From Aquila chrysaetos chrysaetos (lineage: Eukaryota; Chordata; Aves; Accipitriformes; Accipitridae): a DNA stretch of 64,000 bases. The translations under genes and the position numbers were made by a program. Location of the stretch: positions 2,170,001-2,234,000 of the forward strand of contig NC_044029.1 in the NCBI RefSeq assembly GCF_900496995.4. The letters run 5' to 3'. Positions 48,880 to 61,800 of the stretch are shown piece after piece. Each line of letters begins with the position of its first letter. Position 1 is the first letter of the stretch. The notes beneath the pieces are model-generated. The model did not search any database. It was not told where the DNA came from and saw only the letters and a program-made list of their open reading frames with translations.

Positions 48880-51800
48880 TTACATGCTTGTCAGTATCTT
48901 AAGGACAGCATCCTTAATCCCCGCTGGAGCAGATACATTCTTTGGTTCTTGAGGAGAGGTCACAGGAATTATCAAAAGCCTGTTTTTCCGGTTCAGGAGT
49001 TTATGGATTTTAAAGAACACTGTAAAGTGTTGGTTGTTCTCCTTCTCTGCCCACCAACAGGTATAGTAGTAGTAAATTTTGGTTTTGTAACTAAACCCCA
49101 AAATACACAAAACTTAGAGTTGTGACAAATGCTTTAGGTATTCACAGCGTTACAGACAAACATAAAATATTACTCTTAAAATCACATAATTTTTACTTTA
49201 TCCTTTTATTAATAATATAAAGTTTTTAGAATAATAGACACAAAAGATTGTTATAGCTATTGCTAACTTTTGCCTTGTGAAAATGAAGGGGAAAGCCAGA
49301 ATTTAATGAATCACTTTTTCTCTTCTAGATACTAGCTCCAGCTCTATGAGACTTCATCTGTTATCATTCAATGACTTGTATTGAATTCAGAGTTACTTTT
49401 GGTTTGTTTTTTTTTTTAGGACCTATAGGACAAGTCCCAGGCTTTTAACAGTTCACGTAGATTTATGTGTAGTGCTGATACACATAAATATTTAAAATCT
49501 CTGGGAGCTAAAGTTAGTATATTTACTGTCATTGCTAACTGAGGGCAACTCACATATTTATTGAGTTTGTTTACATATTCACCCATGTATTGCAATGACT
49601 CTTCTGATAATGCTTTCTGTTGTTGTTGATATGAGTACCTAACAAAGACAAAGTCAATAATATAGCAAGGACAAATAAATAGGACTTTCAAATGTGCACA
49701 TGGTAGTAAACCTCATACATTGACCCTTAAAATAGCTTAGAATTGATATTTTGTGATGCTCTTTAACATTGAGCAATGGTCTGCCAGACTACTTAAGCCT
49801 TGCACGTCTGCATTTGAAGGCAGACCATCATCTTTTGCATTATGCATATGAAGCTATGCTGAATTTCTCATTCTGCATTTATGAAACAAACTACTCACTG
49901 AAACTAAATCAGAACTTCTTAGGTCACATTTGCTACTGCTTTATTTAATGTGGAAAACAACAAATACTTTTTGTTAATTCTGTGACCTTCACGTTTCTGA
50001 AGCCGCTTGGGCTCTAGTTGTTTTTGTTTTTCTTTCCTCTCAACTCTGCAGGAATGTGCAGCCTCAGAATGATTGAATGGTGTCAACTACAGAGTTTGCA
50101 GGTTCTTTAGAGCTTCCAAAGAAAGTTACCCTTGAGGAAGAAGTTACTGCATTCTTTGACCCTGACACAGGGGGGCATTATCCTCAACTTAGCATCCATA
50201 AACTGAACTCCACGCACCTTTCTTTTTATAGGTGATGGTGAAGGCCAGGCTGGCGGATGAGATGACTGCCTGATGGGAAACTCTGTACATCCTTGGGTTC
50301 TTGGGTCTTCTATTGAGTTGGAAGAGTTCACAGATAGGCCCTAGAAATTACCTCTGGTAAATATAAGCCAAAATTCTTCTTTGAGATCGTTTTAGTATCC
50401 TGGATACACTCGCAAGTGAGGTTCGTTCTTGCTGGCATGAGTGCCAGCTGCTCCCTAAGGGAGGGAAGCCAGGAGCTGAGGGGGATACTGTATCCAGCAG
50501 GGCAGGACCTTGCCAGCCAGGGCCTGTCCCACCAGCTCCAGCCGGGGAGCAAGGCAGGCAGGGGTGGGAGGGCAGCCCAGAGCCCAGGTCAGCAGGCAAG
50601 TGTGTGATAATGAAGCAGGTCTGAGGTCAAGCCCATAAGTCAATCCTCAAGTCAGGATCAGGATCAGGTCTGGTGAGGTGAACAAGGGCCAGGCATAGCC
50701 CAGGGGTCACCAGGCAGGTCCATGGTGACCAGGCAGGTCTGAAGTCAGCATGGAAAGTTGGTGGGTCAGGGTCCAGATCAGCAGGACCCAGATCAGCGGG
50801 ACCCATGGCAACACATAGGATGATCCGCCACTACAGCCACCCCTTTTCTTCTCCTGTGACACAGTTTCTCCTCACTGGGTGGAGAGTCGTTTTGGTAAAT
50901 CAAGAGCAAAGAGCCTTGGTTGCTAAATGAAGAAATCCTACATAGCAATGTTTGCAAGTGCAAAGTAGTCAGGAAAGCTAAGCCACTCTTTGTCTTTGAG
51001 GTTATCATATTAAGGTGACAGCTAATGACACGAGGTCCTTCATAAATGGTTGTCTTCCCCTGTTCAGAGCAGGAGTTAGACTTTGGGACTTTGTATCAAG
51101 GACCATTTTCACATAGGAGTGGTCTAATTATCATGAACATGCTAGCAGAAATTCATCTGCTGGCAAACATGCGACTGTGATTTGGAGAATCAGTCCAAAG
51201 TCTTAATAAACATAGTCGGGAGATATCCTGATACTAATTTGCATCAGGCTCTAAAAAGAAGTGTCACATGCTCTGCTGGAACCAAGGGATAAGCTGGGCT
51301 CCTTATCACATGCCTTTCTAGTTCCCTGGGGTGGGGGATTGATCTGTGCTATTTTCCTCCATTCCTCCATTCAGTGTGCTCCAGGAGATGGGGGAGAACA
51401 TGAGGTCACGATTCAGATCAACCCTGCTGGACAGGAATATTTCTGGTTTCCAGTTCTCACGTCAGTGAAGAGCCTCTGGACTTTTCCTTTTGTGCCAGGG
51501 CCACGCTTGCAGGACACTTGAATGGGAACACACAGCATGGGTCCTGCTTTCCTTGCGCCTCGTATTTTCTTTCTTGATGAGAAGCTGATCCATCATGATG
51601 ATGAGAGTCGTTTCTCCAAGATACTGGCAGAATGTTTTCTAGTTGAGAAAATTGAACTTAAAACAGGAATAGAAGAGTTAGCTTCATACACAGCTCATTC
51701 CCACTTTATAAATCCCTTTAAAGAATATAATGAGGTCAGTATTACACAACTGACTGATTTTTAAATGCCTGCAAAAATCAATTGAAAACGTTCATCTCCT

Positions 51801-52698
51801 GACCTATTTTTTCTGTTACTGCTTCGTATTTCTGACTTAAAGATCCTTGGGGTTTTGGTTCATTGCATGTAAATTATTAATCTGTTATGTATATGAGAAG
51901 CAAAGAAAATAGTATCTGATGTCTTTCCTCTGCAGCCCTAGACTATATTATAGAGGCAGCAAGCCATCCTTCATATAGAAGTCACATCTGAAAAGCTTGT
52001 TAGTTTTACAATTGATTTTTTTTTTTTCTTTTTCCAGTTAATACTGCTCTTTAGGGTACTTGGTTACCCACCACTGAAATTCTTCAAGATACCTTTTCTG
52101 AATGAGGGACCCCCAGAGAAGAGGGTTACTGGATGAACAGAACTAATACAAGACATTTATTTTTTAACTGACTTGGAAATTTTGCTACAGCATGAGAAGC
52201 TATTCTGTCAAAATTAAAATAACTTGTAGGCTTTATAGTTGCCACAGATACCCAGCGAAATGTAAGCACCTGGGGAACAACCTGATTTTACAAGTCTGTG
52301 GGTTTGAGTAATTGCTGAGGAATTTGGGTTAAGGGAAACATTATATATGTGTATATACATAGGAATTTACTGCCATATGATTATAAGTTTCTGTCAGTAA
52401 GCTTTTCTTCCTTTTACCTGGCCTTGTTCCTCTGCTGTGGTGCTGTAGGAGCCGTAGCCGTCCTGGCTTTCCGCTGGGCCAAGATCAGGCACGCGGCTCT
52501 TCGGGCAAGGCTTGCTGCCTGAGCAACTTTTCCACCTTCCTCTGGAAGAATAGATGGCAGGGTCGAATTTGTTGCTTCTGGGGTTGTTTGCTTGCTCAGT
52601 GTGTCATTTCGGAACGATTTCAGGGGTCCCAGACGGAAACAAATTTGAGGAACGCTTGTTGTAACTGGAAATGAATATTGCTTATAAAACAGAGGCAT
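48880..52698 (-). CDS. Candidate unrecognised three-exon gene
   Basis: Not recognised. Exon A, 52418-52698, has an ATG at 52698 and ends GCCAG before donor gtaaaag. It encodes 93 residues with an alanine/arginine-rich end (AARRA-like, then APQQRNKA). Exon B, 49554-49638, follows an acceptor ctttgttag and ends before a strong donor gtgagt. Its phase fits exon A exactly, giving RYSYQQQQKALSEESLQYMG and EYVNKLNKY. A third exon ending at a TAA (48880-48882) reads KIHKLLNRKNRLLIIP and ends IKDAVLKILTSM. A phase-compatible acceptor (gcagag) lies before 49044, but the stronger gcag two bases earlier would not fit in phase. Predicted length is about 176 residues. It is divergent from UHRF1BP1L and may share its CpG island through an unseen leader exon. 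The first exon pair is moderately convincing, the third uncertain. Confidence 0.45.
50400..50830. repeat. GC-richer block with imperfect short repeats
   Basis: Purine-rich phrases recur: caggatcaggatcaggtctg, accaggcaggt twice (50708-50740), and cagatcagcaggaccca followed by a near copy (50774-50805). There is no convincing reading frame. It lies within the intergenic stretch and in the intron of the candidate minus-strand gene. The surrounding 49640-52417 shows no other supported gene. Confidence 0.5.
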
Positions 52699-52989
52699 AA
52701 AAAGGGTAAACGTCTCACTTGGCTAGTCAAGGTGAGTGTATTATGAAAGAGCTAGAGTAAAGGAGTTTATCTGAAAAACTTTAAATACTGCTTCTGTGAA
52801 CAAGCTCTGGAGATCACTTGGGAAGAACATGACGCGCAGGTACTAACGCACGCAGGTAACTAAGCATTTTATCAAGAGGAATTCTTGCTGGATGCTAGAA
52901 CCTGTTTTTTTGTTGTTGTTGTTCTTGTTAGCAGAAGCCCTTTTAGTGGGCACTTTGTAACAGATTTTCAACAAACAATAACAACCGGT

Positions 52990-54260
52990 GTCGGTCACTC
53001 GGGGTGCGGGGGGAGAGCGCGGGCTGGGCGCCATGGGGGTGAGGGGGGAGTGCGGGCCCACGGGGGACCCGCTCCACGGGCGGGGACGCAGAGAGACGCC
53101 TTTATAGAGTTCTGGAGACGGGAAAGCCGAAGAGGGAGGAAAGAAGCAGCCGGCGGAGGAGAGCGCGGAAAAGGCGGACGGCGGGGCCCGGGGCTGAGGC
53201 GGGGGGGACGGCGGCGCTGAGCAGGCGGACCCCGGCTGCGGCGGGCAGGGGGTACCCTGCGAGCAAGCGAGGGTCGGCAGAGCCCCTTCCCCGCCTCCGC
53301 CTTCGCCTGCCCGGGGCTGCCGCTCCCCGGCGCGGGGCGGTGGCTCCGGGTCCGTCCCTCCCCGTTACCGCCTCCGCCGCCGCCTCCCCCGTCACTAGGC
53401 GATGCTGCAGCCAAGATGGCGGCGGGCGCTGAGTGAGAGAGAGCGGAGGCGGCGGCTCCCGCTCCCGGCGGTCTCCCCGCCTCGGGAAGGGGAAGGCGGA
53501 GGGATGAGGCGAGTCCCCGGTGCCGGCTGGTCGTCGTGAGGGGCGCGGGCCGGCAGACACCATGGCGGGGATTATCAAGAAGCAGATCCTGAAGCATCTC
53601 TCCAGGTCAGTGCGGCGCCGTGCCGCGGGTGGGCTGAGGCGGGGGGCGGCGGCGGCAGCTCCCGTTCCCGCGTCTCCGGGCGGAGAGCGGCCGCCGGGGC
53701 CTGGAGCGGGGCGGGGGGACCGGGCTTCGTTCAGCCCGCCGAGGGTGGAGCTGGAGCCGCCTCCTCGGGGCGGCCGGTTGCTTGTGCGGGGCTGTCCGGC
53801 GGTGACAGCCGCGTCCGTGGCCCCTAGCCCCCCTCGCTCGGTCCCCGGCGGTGCAGGCGCCCGCCCGAGGCGAGGAGGGGGCTCGGCCTGCCTGGCGCAG
53901 GAGTGAGTCACCGCCGGGCTCCGGTCGCCTCCCCGCCGGGCAGACGGTGCCCGCCCCCGCAGCGCCGAGCCGAGCCGAGCCGGGCGGGGGCTGCCGTGGC
54001 AGCGGGCCCGAGCCCCCCCCCCCCGGGAGCGGGAGCTGAGGGGGCCCGCGGGGCGTCCCCCCCGCCCCAGAGCAGCCCGTGGCGGCGAGAAGGCGTGCGA
54101 GGGGGGAGCGTGGAAAAGAACGGGGGGGGGAAGAAACCCCAAATCCCGTCGTGATTCGAAGGCGGCGGGGGGGGGGGTGGGGGTGTTCACAGGCGCCGTC
54201 CCGGCCGGTACGCTGGGGGGGGGTGCGGGGGGCTCGGGGTGTGTCCTGTCGCGACATCCG
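52990..54260 (+). promoter_or_regulatory. CpG-island promoter of UHRF1BP1L/BLTP3B
   Basis: This is a CG-dense island around the first coding exon. A YY1-type element CAAGATGGCGGC lies at 53412-53423, about 140 bp before the ATG, in the position such elements often take at TATA-less starts. After exon 1 the plus strand is strongly G-rich, with long G runs at 54119-54240. The long open frames on both strands here are GC artefacts. Confidence 0.8.
53562..53605 (+). CDS. UHRF1BP1L: UHRF1BP1L / BLTP3B (SHIP164), first coding exon only
   Basis: ATGGCGGGGATTATC opens the frame MAGIIKKQILKHLS, followed by AG and the donor gtcagt. This is identical, as I recall it, to the start of human UHRF1BP1L, a bridge-like lipid-transfer protein of the chorein/VPS13 superfamily acting on endosomal membranes. 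The N-terminal helix leads into the chorein domain, which must be encoded beyond position 64000. Synteny (next to ACTR6, divergent from it) supports the call. The start codon is in strong context (caccATGG). Exon 2 was looked for in the remaining 10 kb and not found. Confidence 0.93.
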
Positions 54261-55786
54261 AGCTCTCGCAGGCGCAGGTGAGGGCTCCTGACAAAGGAGA
54301 CGCGTTCCGGTGTACGCCAAAGGGGTGAAGTAAGTTCGACGTTTTCTGGGTGCCTGGAATCCTATCTAATGTGCCTCGTGGGTTAGAACAGAAAAAACAA
54401 AGGGGAAAAAAAAAACCCCAAAAAACCCAAAACCCTCTACGGTAAAATCTTGTAGCTGTCAGTGTCGCCTGCTGGAAAAACTACAGGACGTACACAACCC
54501 GATTGATACAATTTTGAAAAGCCACTTTAGGTTTCTCCCGTTTTCTAAAGAGAGACAAAAACCTCTTAAGTACTTGATGTGTCATGATACCGCAGCGTTG
54601 TTATTCTTCGGAGTTTACTTTTATAAATTAAAAAATACAACCTGAAATGTTGGTCCCTTATTTGCTTATTTTTTTCAAAATGTTTTATTCTATTTTTGTG
54701 TGGTATTTCTGACAGGTGTTTGTTTTCATCAGTGCTAATAAATAGAGAAAATCAAACCGAATTAAATGACAGATTGTCATTTGACTAACCTGTTGATGAT
54801 GCACAAGGAAAACACAATTCTCATCCCAAATCCTTTGATATCTATCCTCTAAAGATGATGTATGAAGCAGTAGTAGAATAATTTTTCTCCCTCACCCTAC
54901 TCCTGAGTTTTGTGGCTGGGAATGCTGGTAGAGAAATCTTGTTTTCACATGAAAATAACTGAGCACTGTGTGAATGGAAACGCAATACGAAGATGTCATC
55001 AGCCTTGAGTCAAATGATTGTGACAAGTTTCATCATTTTTAAAAAGCTTATGGAATATATCTAACAATCTGAGGTTTGCAAGCTGAAGTTGAGCCTTATG
55101 ATCTACACTATGTCGACATTAAAAGAGTGTGTTTGCTACCTAAAATACAGATAGTAGTATTATTAGCCCCTTATTATGGGTGTTCTTAATCATATGATCA
55201 GATAATATCTTTTCTCCCTGCAGAACTGGTGCTTCAGTGGTTCCAGAAGTTGGTTACACAAGAAAACAGAATTCAAATGACATGAACACCTGTAAATCTG
55301 GTGGCTTTTTAAATTTGAGGAACTTGGTTTTCCAACAAAAATGATAATGTTGTTCGTTATTTCAGGTTTTTCTTTAATACGTTTTATAAGAACATGATTA
55401 AGGTAGGCTTCACACACTGTTTTATTTCAGCGTGGAGCCACATACATAAGCAATTTCCTGTAATAAAGAGGGTGCCAAAGGAGACTTTCACTTTGTACTG
55501 TATTACTATATTGGTTCCTGTTCTGCAGTTTTCATAGTTCCTCAAAACTGACGCCTATCTGCCATCTTCAGCAAAGCAGGTATTAGTGGCAGGATTAAAA
55601 TGTACTGGAAGAAGTCCATATATAATAAAGGAAGAGTGGAAAGAATTATCCTGTTATCTCAATTTACTTTCATTTTTGATGATTGTATTTATGTTTGAAG
55701 AATGCCAAATCTAGTATGTACTTCAAAAAACAGAAGATACGAACGCGTACCTTCATTTACAGAGAAGTACTTTCCTTTTTTGCCAC

Positions 55787-55849
55787 AAATCACAGAATTG
55801 CAGAATGGTTGAAGTTGGAAGGGATCTCTGGAGGTCAGCTTGTCCCCCA
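55787..55849 (-). mobile_element. Short CR1 3'-terminal fragment
   Basis: The string cacagaattgcagaatggtt followed by gaagttggaagggatctctg is the complement of the CR1 3' terminus. Only about 63 bp remain. Confidence 0.8.
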
Positions 55850-58800
55850 AATCATCATTGATTTAGCAATATTTGCCATGAAGATTGCTGCAATATCTGT
55901 TACTGATCTGTTGGCAATTTTCAGCTTTCTTACCATCTAGATGCTGTATATGCAAATGTAGAAGCGTTGTGTCATTCAGCAGCGTAGTTTCCATTTAGCA
56001 GTTTACAGTGTTTTTAGATGAACTGATACGGACACTGGTGTTGTGAAGGAGCCTGTTAGCTAGGGAAACTTTTTATGCAGGTATGAGTCTTTAAAGTCAG
56101 AGATCAAGAAGAAGAAGAAGATCCAAACTGCATTTTGGAACAGTTTTGGTATCTTAAATGACTTTTTACCTTTGTAAAAGTTTTTTCTTTTTGCTGTGTT
56201 ACAGCTTAAGAACAGTGAAGGTAGTAGAGCTTATTTACTCAGCTTCTAACAAACCTGTATCTTATGTCAGGATTTGGTGATGAGTTTTTAGCTTTCTCAT
56301 AGTCTTTTAAAAACTTTTTAAATATAAGCTGTGTCCTCTGTCTTCAACATGTGTTGCTCTTCTCCAAGGCTGTGGAAGAAAATGAGGAGGGAAGGGGGTG
56401 GGAACACAATACTTCTTTTTGTTGTTGTTGTTCTTCAGCTCTAGCAGATAGCATTAGTTTCATATCCTACGCCAAGCCCCACATAATCTGAAGAGATGAG
56501 TTTGTCATTTGGAGGCTTTAATTTTTGTCAGCTCCGTATTGTGTTAGATGTGGGGGTTTTGTGAATGTGGATGGTGGAGCGTCTTTATTTCATAATACAT
56601 GTGCCCTAAAATGAAACAAGTATCTGGATCATGACATTATCCTTTACAAAGGTAGGAATGAGACACTGTGCCTAGGACTCTTCTGTGTAGTGTTGGGATC
56701 CCTTACTCTTACTGTGAAGGTTTTCCCCAGTGAACTGAAACCTGTGTTGAATCTTCATCTGTGCTGTTAGATGCTTTCACAGGTGAAAGATTTCTTGTTG
56801 AACAGCACCTTTTATTGCAGCATTTTCCATGCACTGCTCTGCTATGATAAGAGCAGATACCCTTCAGCGTTACTTCTTTTTCCTTAGTTAGACTTTGTAG
56901 GCAAGTGTGTAAAATGATGGTGTCAAAGATTTCCAGTAGGACTCTAGATTGCACTATGCAAGTTCACAATAGTGTTCCTGTTATACTATCTGTGGCTATA
57001 AGGGGATCATATCCACCACAGGGGTTTGAATCTTGAGTTGTTTGGATCCAAGATATTGACAGAGATTGGGTATTACTGACACAGACTTGTATAAGGGTTT
57101 TTCAGGTGTTTTTTGGCTTTTAGTATCATTGTCTGAAATTCCCGTTCTAGTTAATGAGTGGTCTGACTCTTCTGTGTAAGTATCTGCAATATCCATGCCT
57201 TTCTGTGAAAAACAGTTTTGTTTATCAGAATATGTCTAAGCAGCATGAAGGAAAGCTTACAAACTTTGCCTCTGTGTTGAGTTAAACAGCTCCACTGAGT
57301 ATAACATTCTTCATCTCAATTAGATATTAACTCTTAAGTTTACCAATGATAACACATACTTCAACTTAAAAAAATACATTCTTTGTTTGAACCTTATTTG
57401 CTATTTTCACAAAGAAAACAGTAAGAGGTTTAAAAGTATTTGGTATGGCAGAAACCCAAATTGTTTTCAGTTTATGTAGTGTTCTTCATGAACTTAGACC
57501 CTTGCTTTTGCTCACCTGAGGCAATAGGTGTGAAAATACTAACATTTCAATAGAAGAAAATTGCAATAAATTTTGTGACAATTTTTTTCACCTCATAGTT
57601 GGGAAATCATTCTAAAATGCATATGAAGATGGATTTTACAAAGAATAGCATACTAATTGTATGGATATCAGGAATCAGCTGATCCTGCTATAAACACTGA
57701 TATCCTACATCATCTGGTACAACTTCACTGATACATGTGCTACCTAAATATTTGACCTGCATATCACCCTGCTTTTATAGCAGTAAGACATTCCTGTTTG
57801 GTGAGGGATGTTGCCATCTCAAGAGATCTGAGGTGATTCCTTTTAGAATCTACCAATGTAACATCTTTATTTGGCCAGAATGGGCTCATTCCTTCCTGTA
57901 ACTAGATGACCAAAATTGTTCGGATGAACTTTGAAACTTCTGCTAGTAGCAAAAGGAGTAGAATTTTTGCTTATTGTCAGTTTTGTGTATTCCGCTTCTA
58001 TGTCACTTTAGTTTTGTGGAAGTTACACGATTCTTTTAGCCAGCCATAGAACACACAGTGTGTCCTTTTCCTAGACTAAGTGTAAAACAGCTTCTCTCTT
58101 TGCTTGTACTGAAGATTTTAGAGTGTATTCTATGCAACTGACTTTATTGGCTTGTGTAGTATGCAGGGAAAATTGCAAAACACAGTGTAGACAGACATAA
58201 TCTACATTGTTTGGAATGAATCTATGTTGAATCTGAATGCTTACAGAAAGTGTTAGCATAGTGTCTATCTTAAACAAATGCTGCACGTAGTGAAAGAACG
58301 AGTCTGAAAAAGGACAGATAGTAAAGGAGAGGTGCTTGAGACAGCAGAAGAGAATGAGGAGAAGGAGCAATTTAAAGTTTCATTATAATCCTGTATTTCT
58401 TAAATTCCCTTATGTTTGAAATTCAATACTTTCTGTATTTACATAGAGACTTAATGCCAACAGTTTTTTCTGTGTGAATGTGTTGGTCGTGTTCTGATGA
58501 GCATAAAGGAGTCAATAAATGCTTTTTTCAACAAAAATAAAAAAAACTTTCACTTTCTTCTCTTTTGTTAGTAGCTTCATGCGTGGTATTGCATTTTAAG
58601 CTTCTGTAACAGAACATCTTCCAAAAGGCCAAACTGAAATTGCTGTGGTGCTTTATGAAATTATAAAGGTATTTTGGCGATAAACCAGCAATAATGTATT
58701 TGCTGGTAGCATTGTTAATCATTACGTTTATTAAGATTTAATATTAAATCTTGTGTTACATCTCAGAAAGATCTCTTAAGCTTTCTGTAGCATTTGGGTT

Positions 58801-61800
58801 AATAAAATAAACTCACAGAATTTGACTTATAGTTTTCAGCTTGCTTTACTTTATGTTGCAAATGTATTATAAACCTGGATGCTGATTCTGCAGACATTTT
58901 ATTGGTACAATTAAAGTTCTGCTGAAGCTTTGTTGAAGTCAGACAACTCTTATGTATACATAATAAAAATTAATGCATTTGCAGAATCAATAGGAATTAA
59001 TGAGCAGCATTTTACTTGTATAGTATGTGATCGTTTTCTTTAAACGATTCTCAGAATAGTTTTACTGGGAAATAAGTTTCAGAATTAAAATGATGCTGAA
59101 GATTACTTTGTGTTCAAGTAGGTGATACGCTAGTGTGAAGCATTCTCAGGAAAAAGGGTATTTAAATAAAGCCTGTGAGGAATAAAATTGTGTCTTATGT
59201 TCAAATGGTTATGGAGTATGTAAGTATCAAAACAAAGCCCACAGTTACATTTTTTTAAATTTGGTATTTCTCCTGCTGAAGCCTTAGCGTGGGTTTTTTT
59301 TTTACATCAAAGGGTTATAAAAGTATGTACTAAATAACCTTCGGAGTGAGAGGTGCTTGTTAAAGTGTATTTTGCTTTATTTTCTGCTTTCTTTTACAAG
59401 CAGATTGGGCAAAGGAGATCAGATAATTTCTGATAAAACATTAATGGAATTATGAAGGCTTACATGAAGTGATTTGTTTCACAGATTTTTTGTGAATCAT
59501 GAGAGTAATTGCTACCAAGTAATTACACAACATACCTAGGTTTTGGCTGCTTGCAGGGAAGGGAAACCCAGGTTTCTCAATCCGGTAGCTCCCGCAGAAG
59601 TTCCTACATACACCTTTGTGGAGCTGGTGCTAACCAGGGTTCAGATCTCTTTAATTGTCTCCTCTTTTCATGGGAAGAAACAGGAGAGGAAAAGTAAAAA
59701 AAGAGCTGCAACTCAGGCTGTGTGGCATTTAGTACTTCCAGGCTCCCCTCTGGATGTGCGAGCCTTGCTGCGTGAAGAATGCCCCCAGCCCAGGTTTTGT
59801 GGTAGCTCTGTCACGCAGCTCACCATGTAGCTTGAGAACACCAGAGCTTTTACTCTCTCGGAGAAGTTGGCTGCTTCTGTTATCTGACTCCCAAGGAAGC
59901 AACCTTGGGATCCAGCTACCCAGGAATCTGGAAGTTACGTGGTTGCTTACTCCTGGAACAATTCTTGTGTTGTAGTTGCTCCCGTTGCTGGGGATCTGGA
60001 GGTCTGCCAAAAAAAAATCACTTCTAACTAAGTATCTGTAATTCACTTTAGTGATAAATTTCCTAAACATTGTTCAAATATCCCAACAAACTGCCTACTA
60101 AGGGCACTGTCCAAATGCTTGGATTTTATTGTACCCAAAAGGGTAAAAGGGTAGAAATTACGTTTAGGCTGAGGCATTTTTTTAAAGTGAAGACAGTTTA
60201 CAAAATTTCATTCTTCAAATTACTGCATGGTTTGCCGAATTAAAGATTCTCACTTTCAATTTTTGAGAAGCTTAATGTACTAAAATTTCATACCCTGCAA
60301 AATCAGAATGTTAAACGTGTGCGGGTCTTTGTAGTACTGCCTCAAATACAAAAACAAATGTGAGGAGTCCTGTTCCCTTACCTCTGTAAAGTCATGTTTC
60401 TTCAGTGTGAATTTTGAATAAGTGAAGTTGAGACACCATGAATAGGGACAAATAATGTGGGCTGAGAAATCACAGGCTAGGCAAAACAAAACTGAAAAAT
60501 TGTCTCCCATTTCAAAATAAAATAAAAGCCTCTTATGCTATGTCTCCAGGCTATCTTCCTTCTCACATTCCAAATATACTTACTGAGTATCTCTGAAACC
60601 ACTTGGCTGTATTATATAGACCTTTTCTGCAAGATTAAAAGTTTCTCCGTAAGCTGTTCATTTAAACATGGCTACAGTATTGTAGTATCAGACAACCAGG
60701 GGGTGTTCTTATGGGAATCTAGCATTTTACAGAGATCCATTTCCTTTTTAGTTCTATAATGTCATGATGTGTAACAAACTGTTGTAACTGCAGTTATCTT
60801 TAGCTAAAACTCTCTTACGTTATTGTATCACTCCTTTTTCCCTTTGAACTTGATCCCTTGTGTGTCCCCTGTGTCCCGTTCCCTGCAGCGATCCCAGCTG
60901 GCTCTGGTGGAGATTGGTTTGCTGTGAATATCCTTACCACCAAAATGAGTACCAGAAGCTTCTCAGAAGCCGTGGCAACTGACCACTTGCTTTCACCAGG
61001 AATAGGGGCCTTTTGTCTGAATACCTTGCCCTCAGGTAACTTCCCCTCTCCCACCTTTGTAGAGTAAATGTAAGAGGTGGTATGTGTTTATATAAATTTG
61101 GGAGTGAAATGAGCTCTATAAAATATTAATTCCGTTTTCTTTCCTGTTTGGTTTTGTAACTTACAACTCTGCAAAAAATAATTGTTTGCTGTGCAGCTAT
61201 GTGTATTGGGTTTGGGTTTTTTTGTTTTGTTTTGGTTTGGTTTTTTTTAAGTCCTAAACAAAATTTGCAAAACTGGTTTGTGAAGTAAATCAGCAATCCC
61301 ATTATAAACATATCTTTATGTATGTTTTCTAGAGGTAGTCTTCTAGGTGTTTCTCGATTTCTTTAGGCTGTTTGACATTTGCTGTTTATCATTTACACCT
61401 ACTTAATTCCTTTTTGTAACTTGATGTTTATTACCTCTGTATTGATAGATATTTGAAGGATCAGTCAGCTTTTTACCTAGTTTACAGAAGAGAATAGCTG
61501 ATTTTTTTTTTTTTATTAAAATAGTTCTTTTAGTTAATGTCTTGCTGAAAAATCTTATTCTGTTCTGACATCTGATCGGTTAGCGTTAAAAAGATATCTG
61601 CTAATATCACATAAGTAAATGATGTGGTTTCCAAAAGGCAGATGTTGTCATGCTTTTACATGGCACTGTTATTTCTTGATTTTAAATTTATAAAATTATT
61701 TTGCATCAAGTGGCTTTTCTTTGCATTAGGTGCAGAATGTTGTACTTTGAGTGGAATTTAATAGTTACCAAGTATAAGCAAGTTCTCAAAATGTGAGGTG

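Noticed and set aside
53102-54190. 362-codon minus-strand open frame in the UHRF1BP1L CpG island
   Set aside because: It is proline/arginine/alanine-rich, antisense to exon 1 and the promoter, and one of several overlapping open frames on both strands. High GC removes stop codons; no splice or family evidence.
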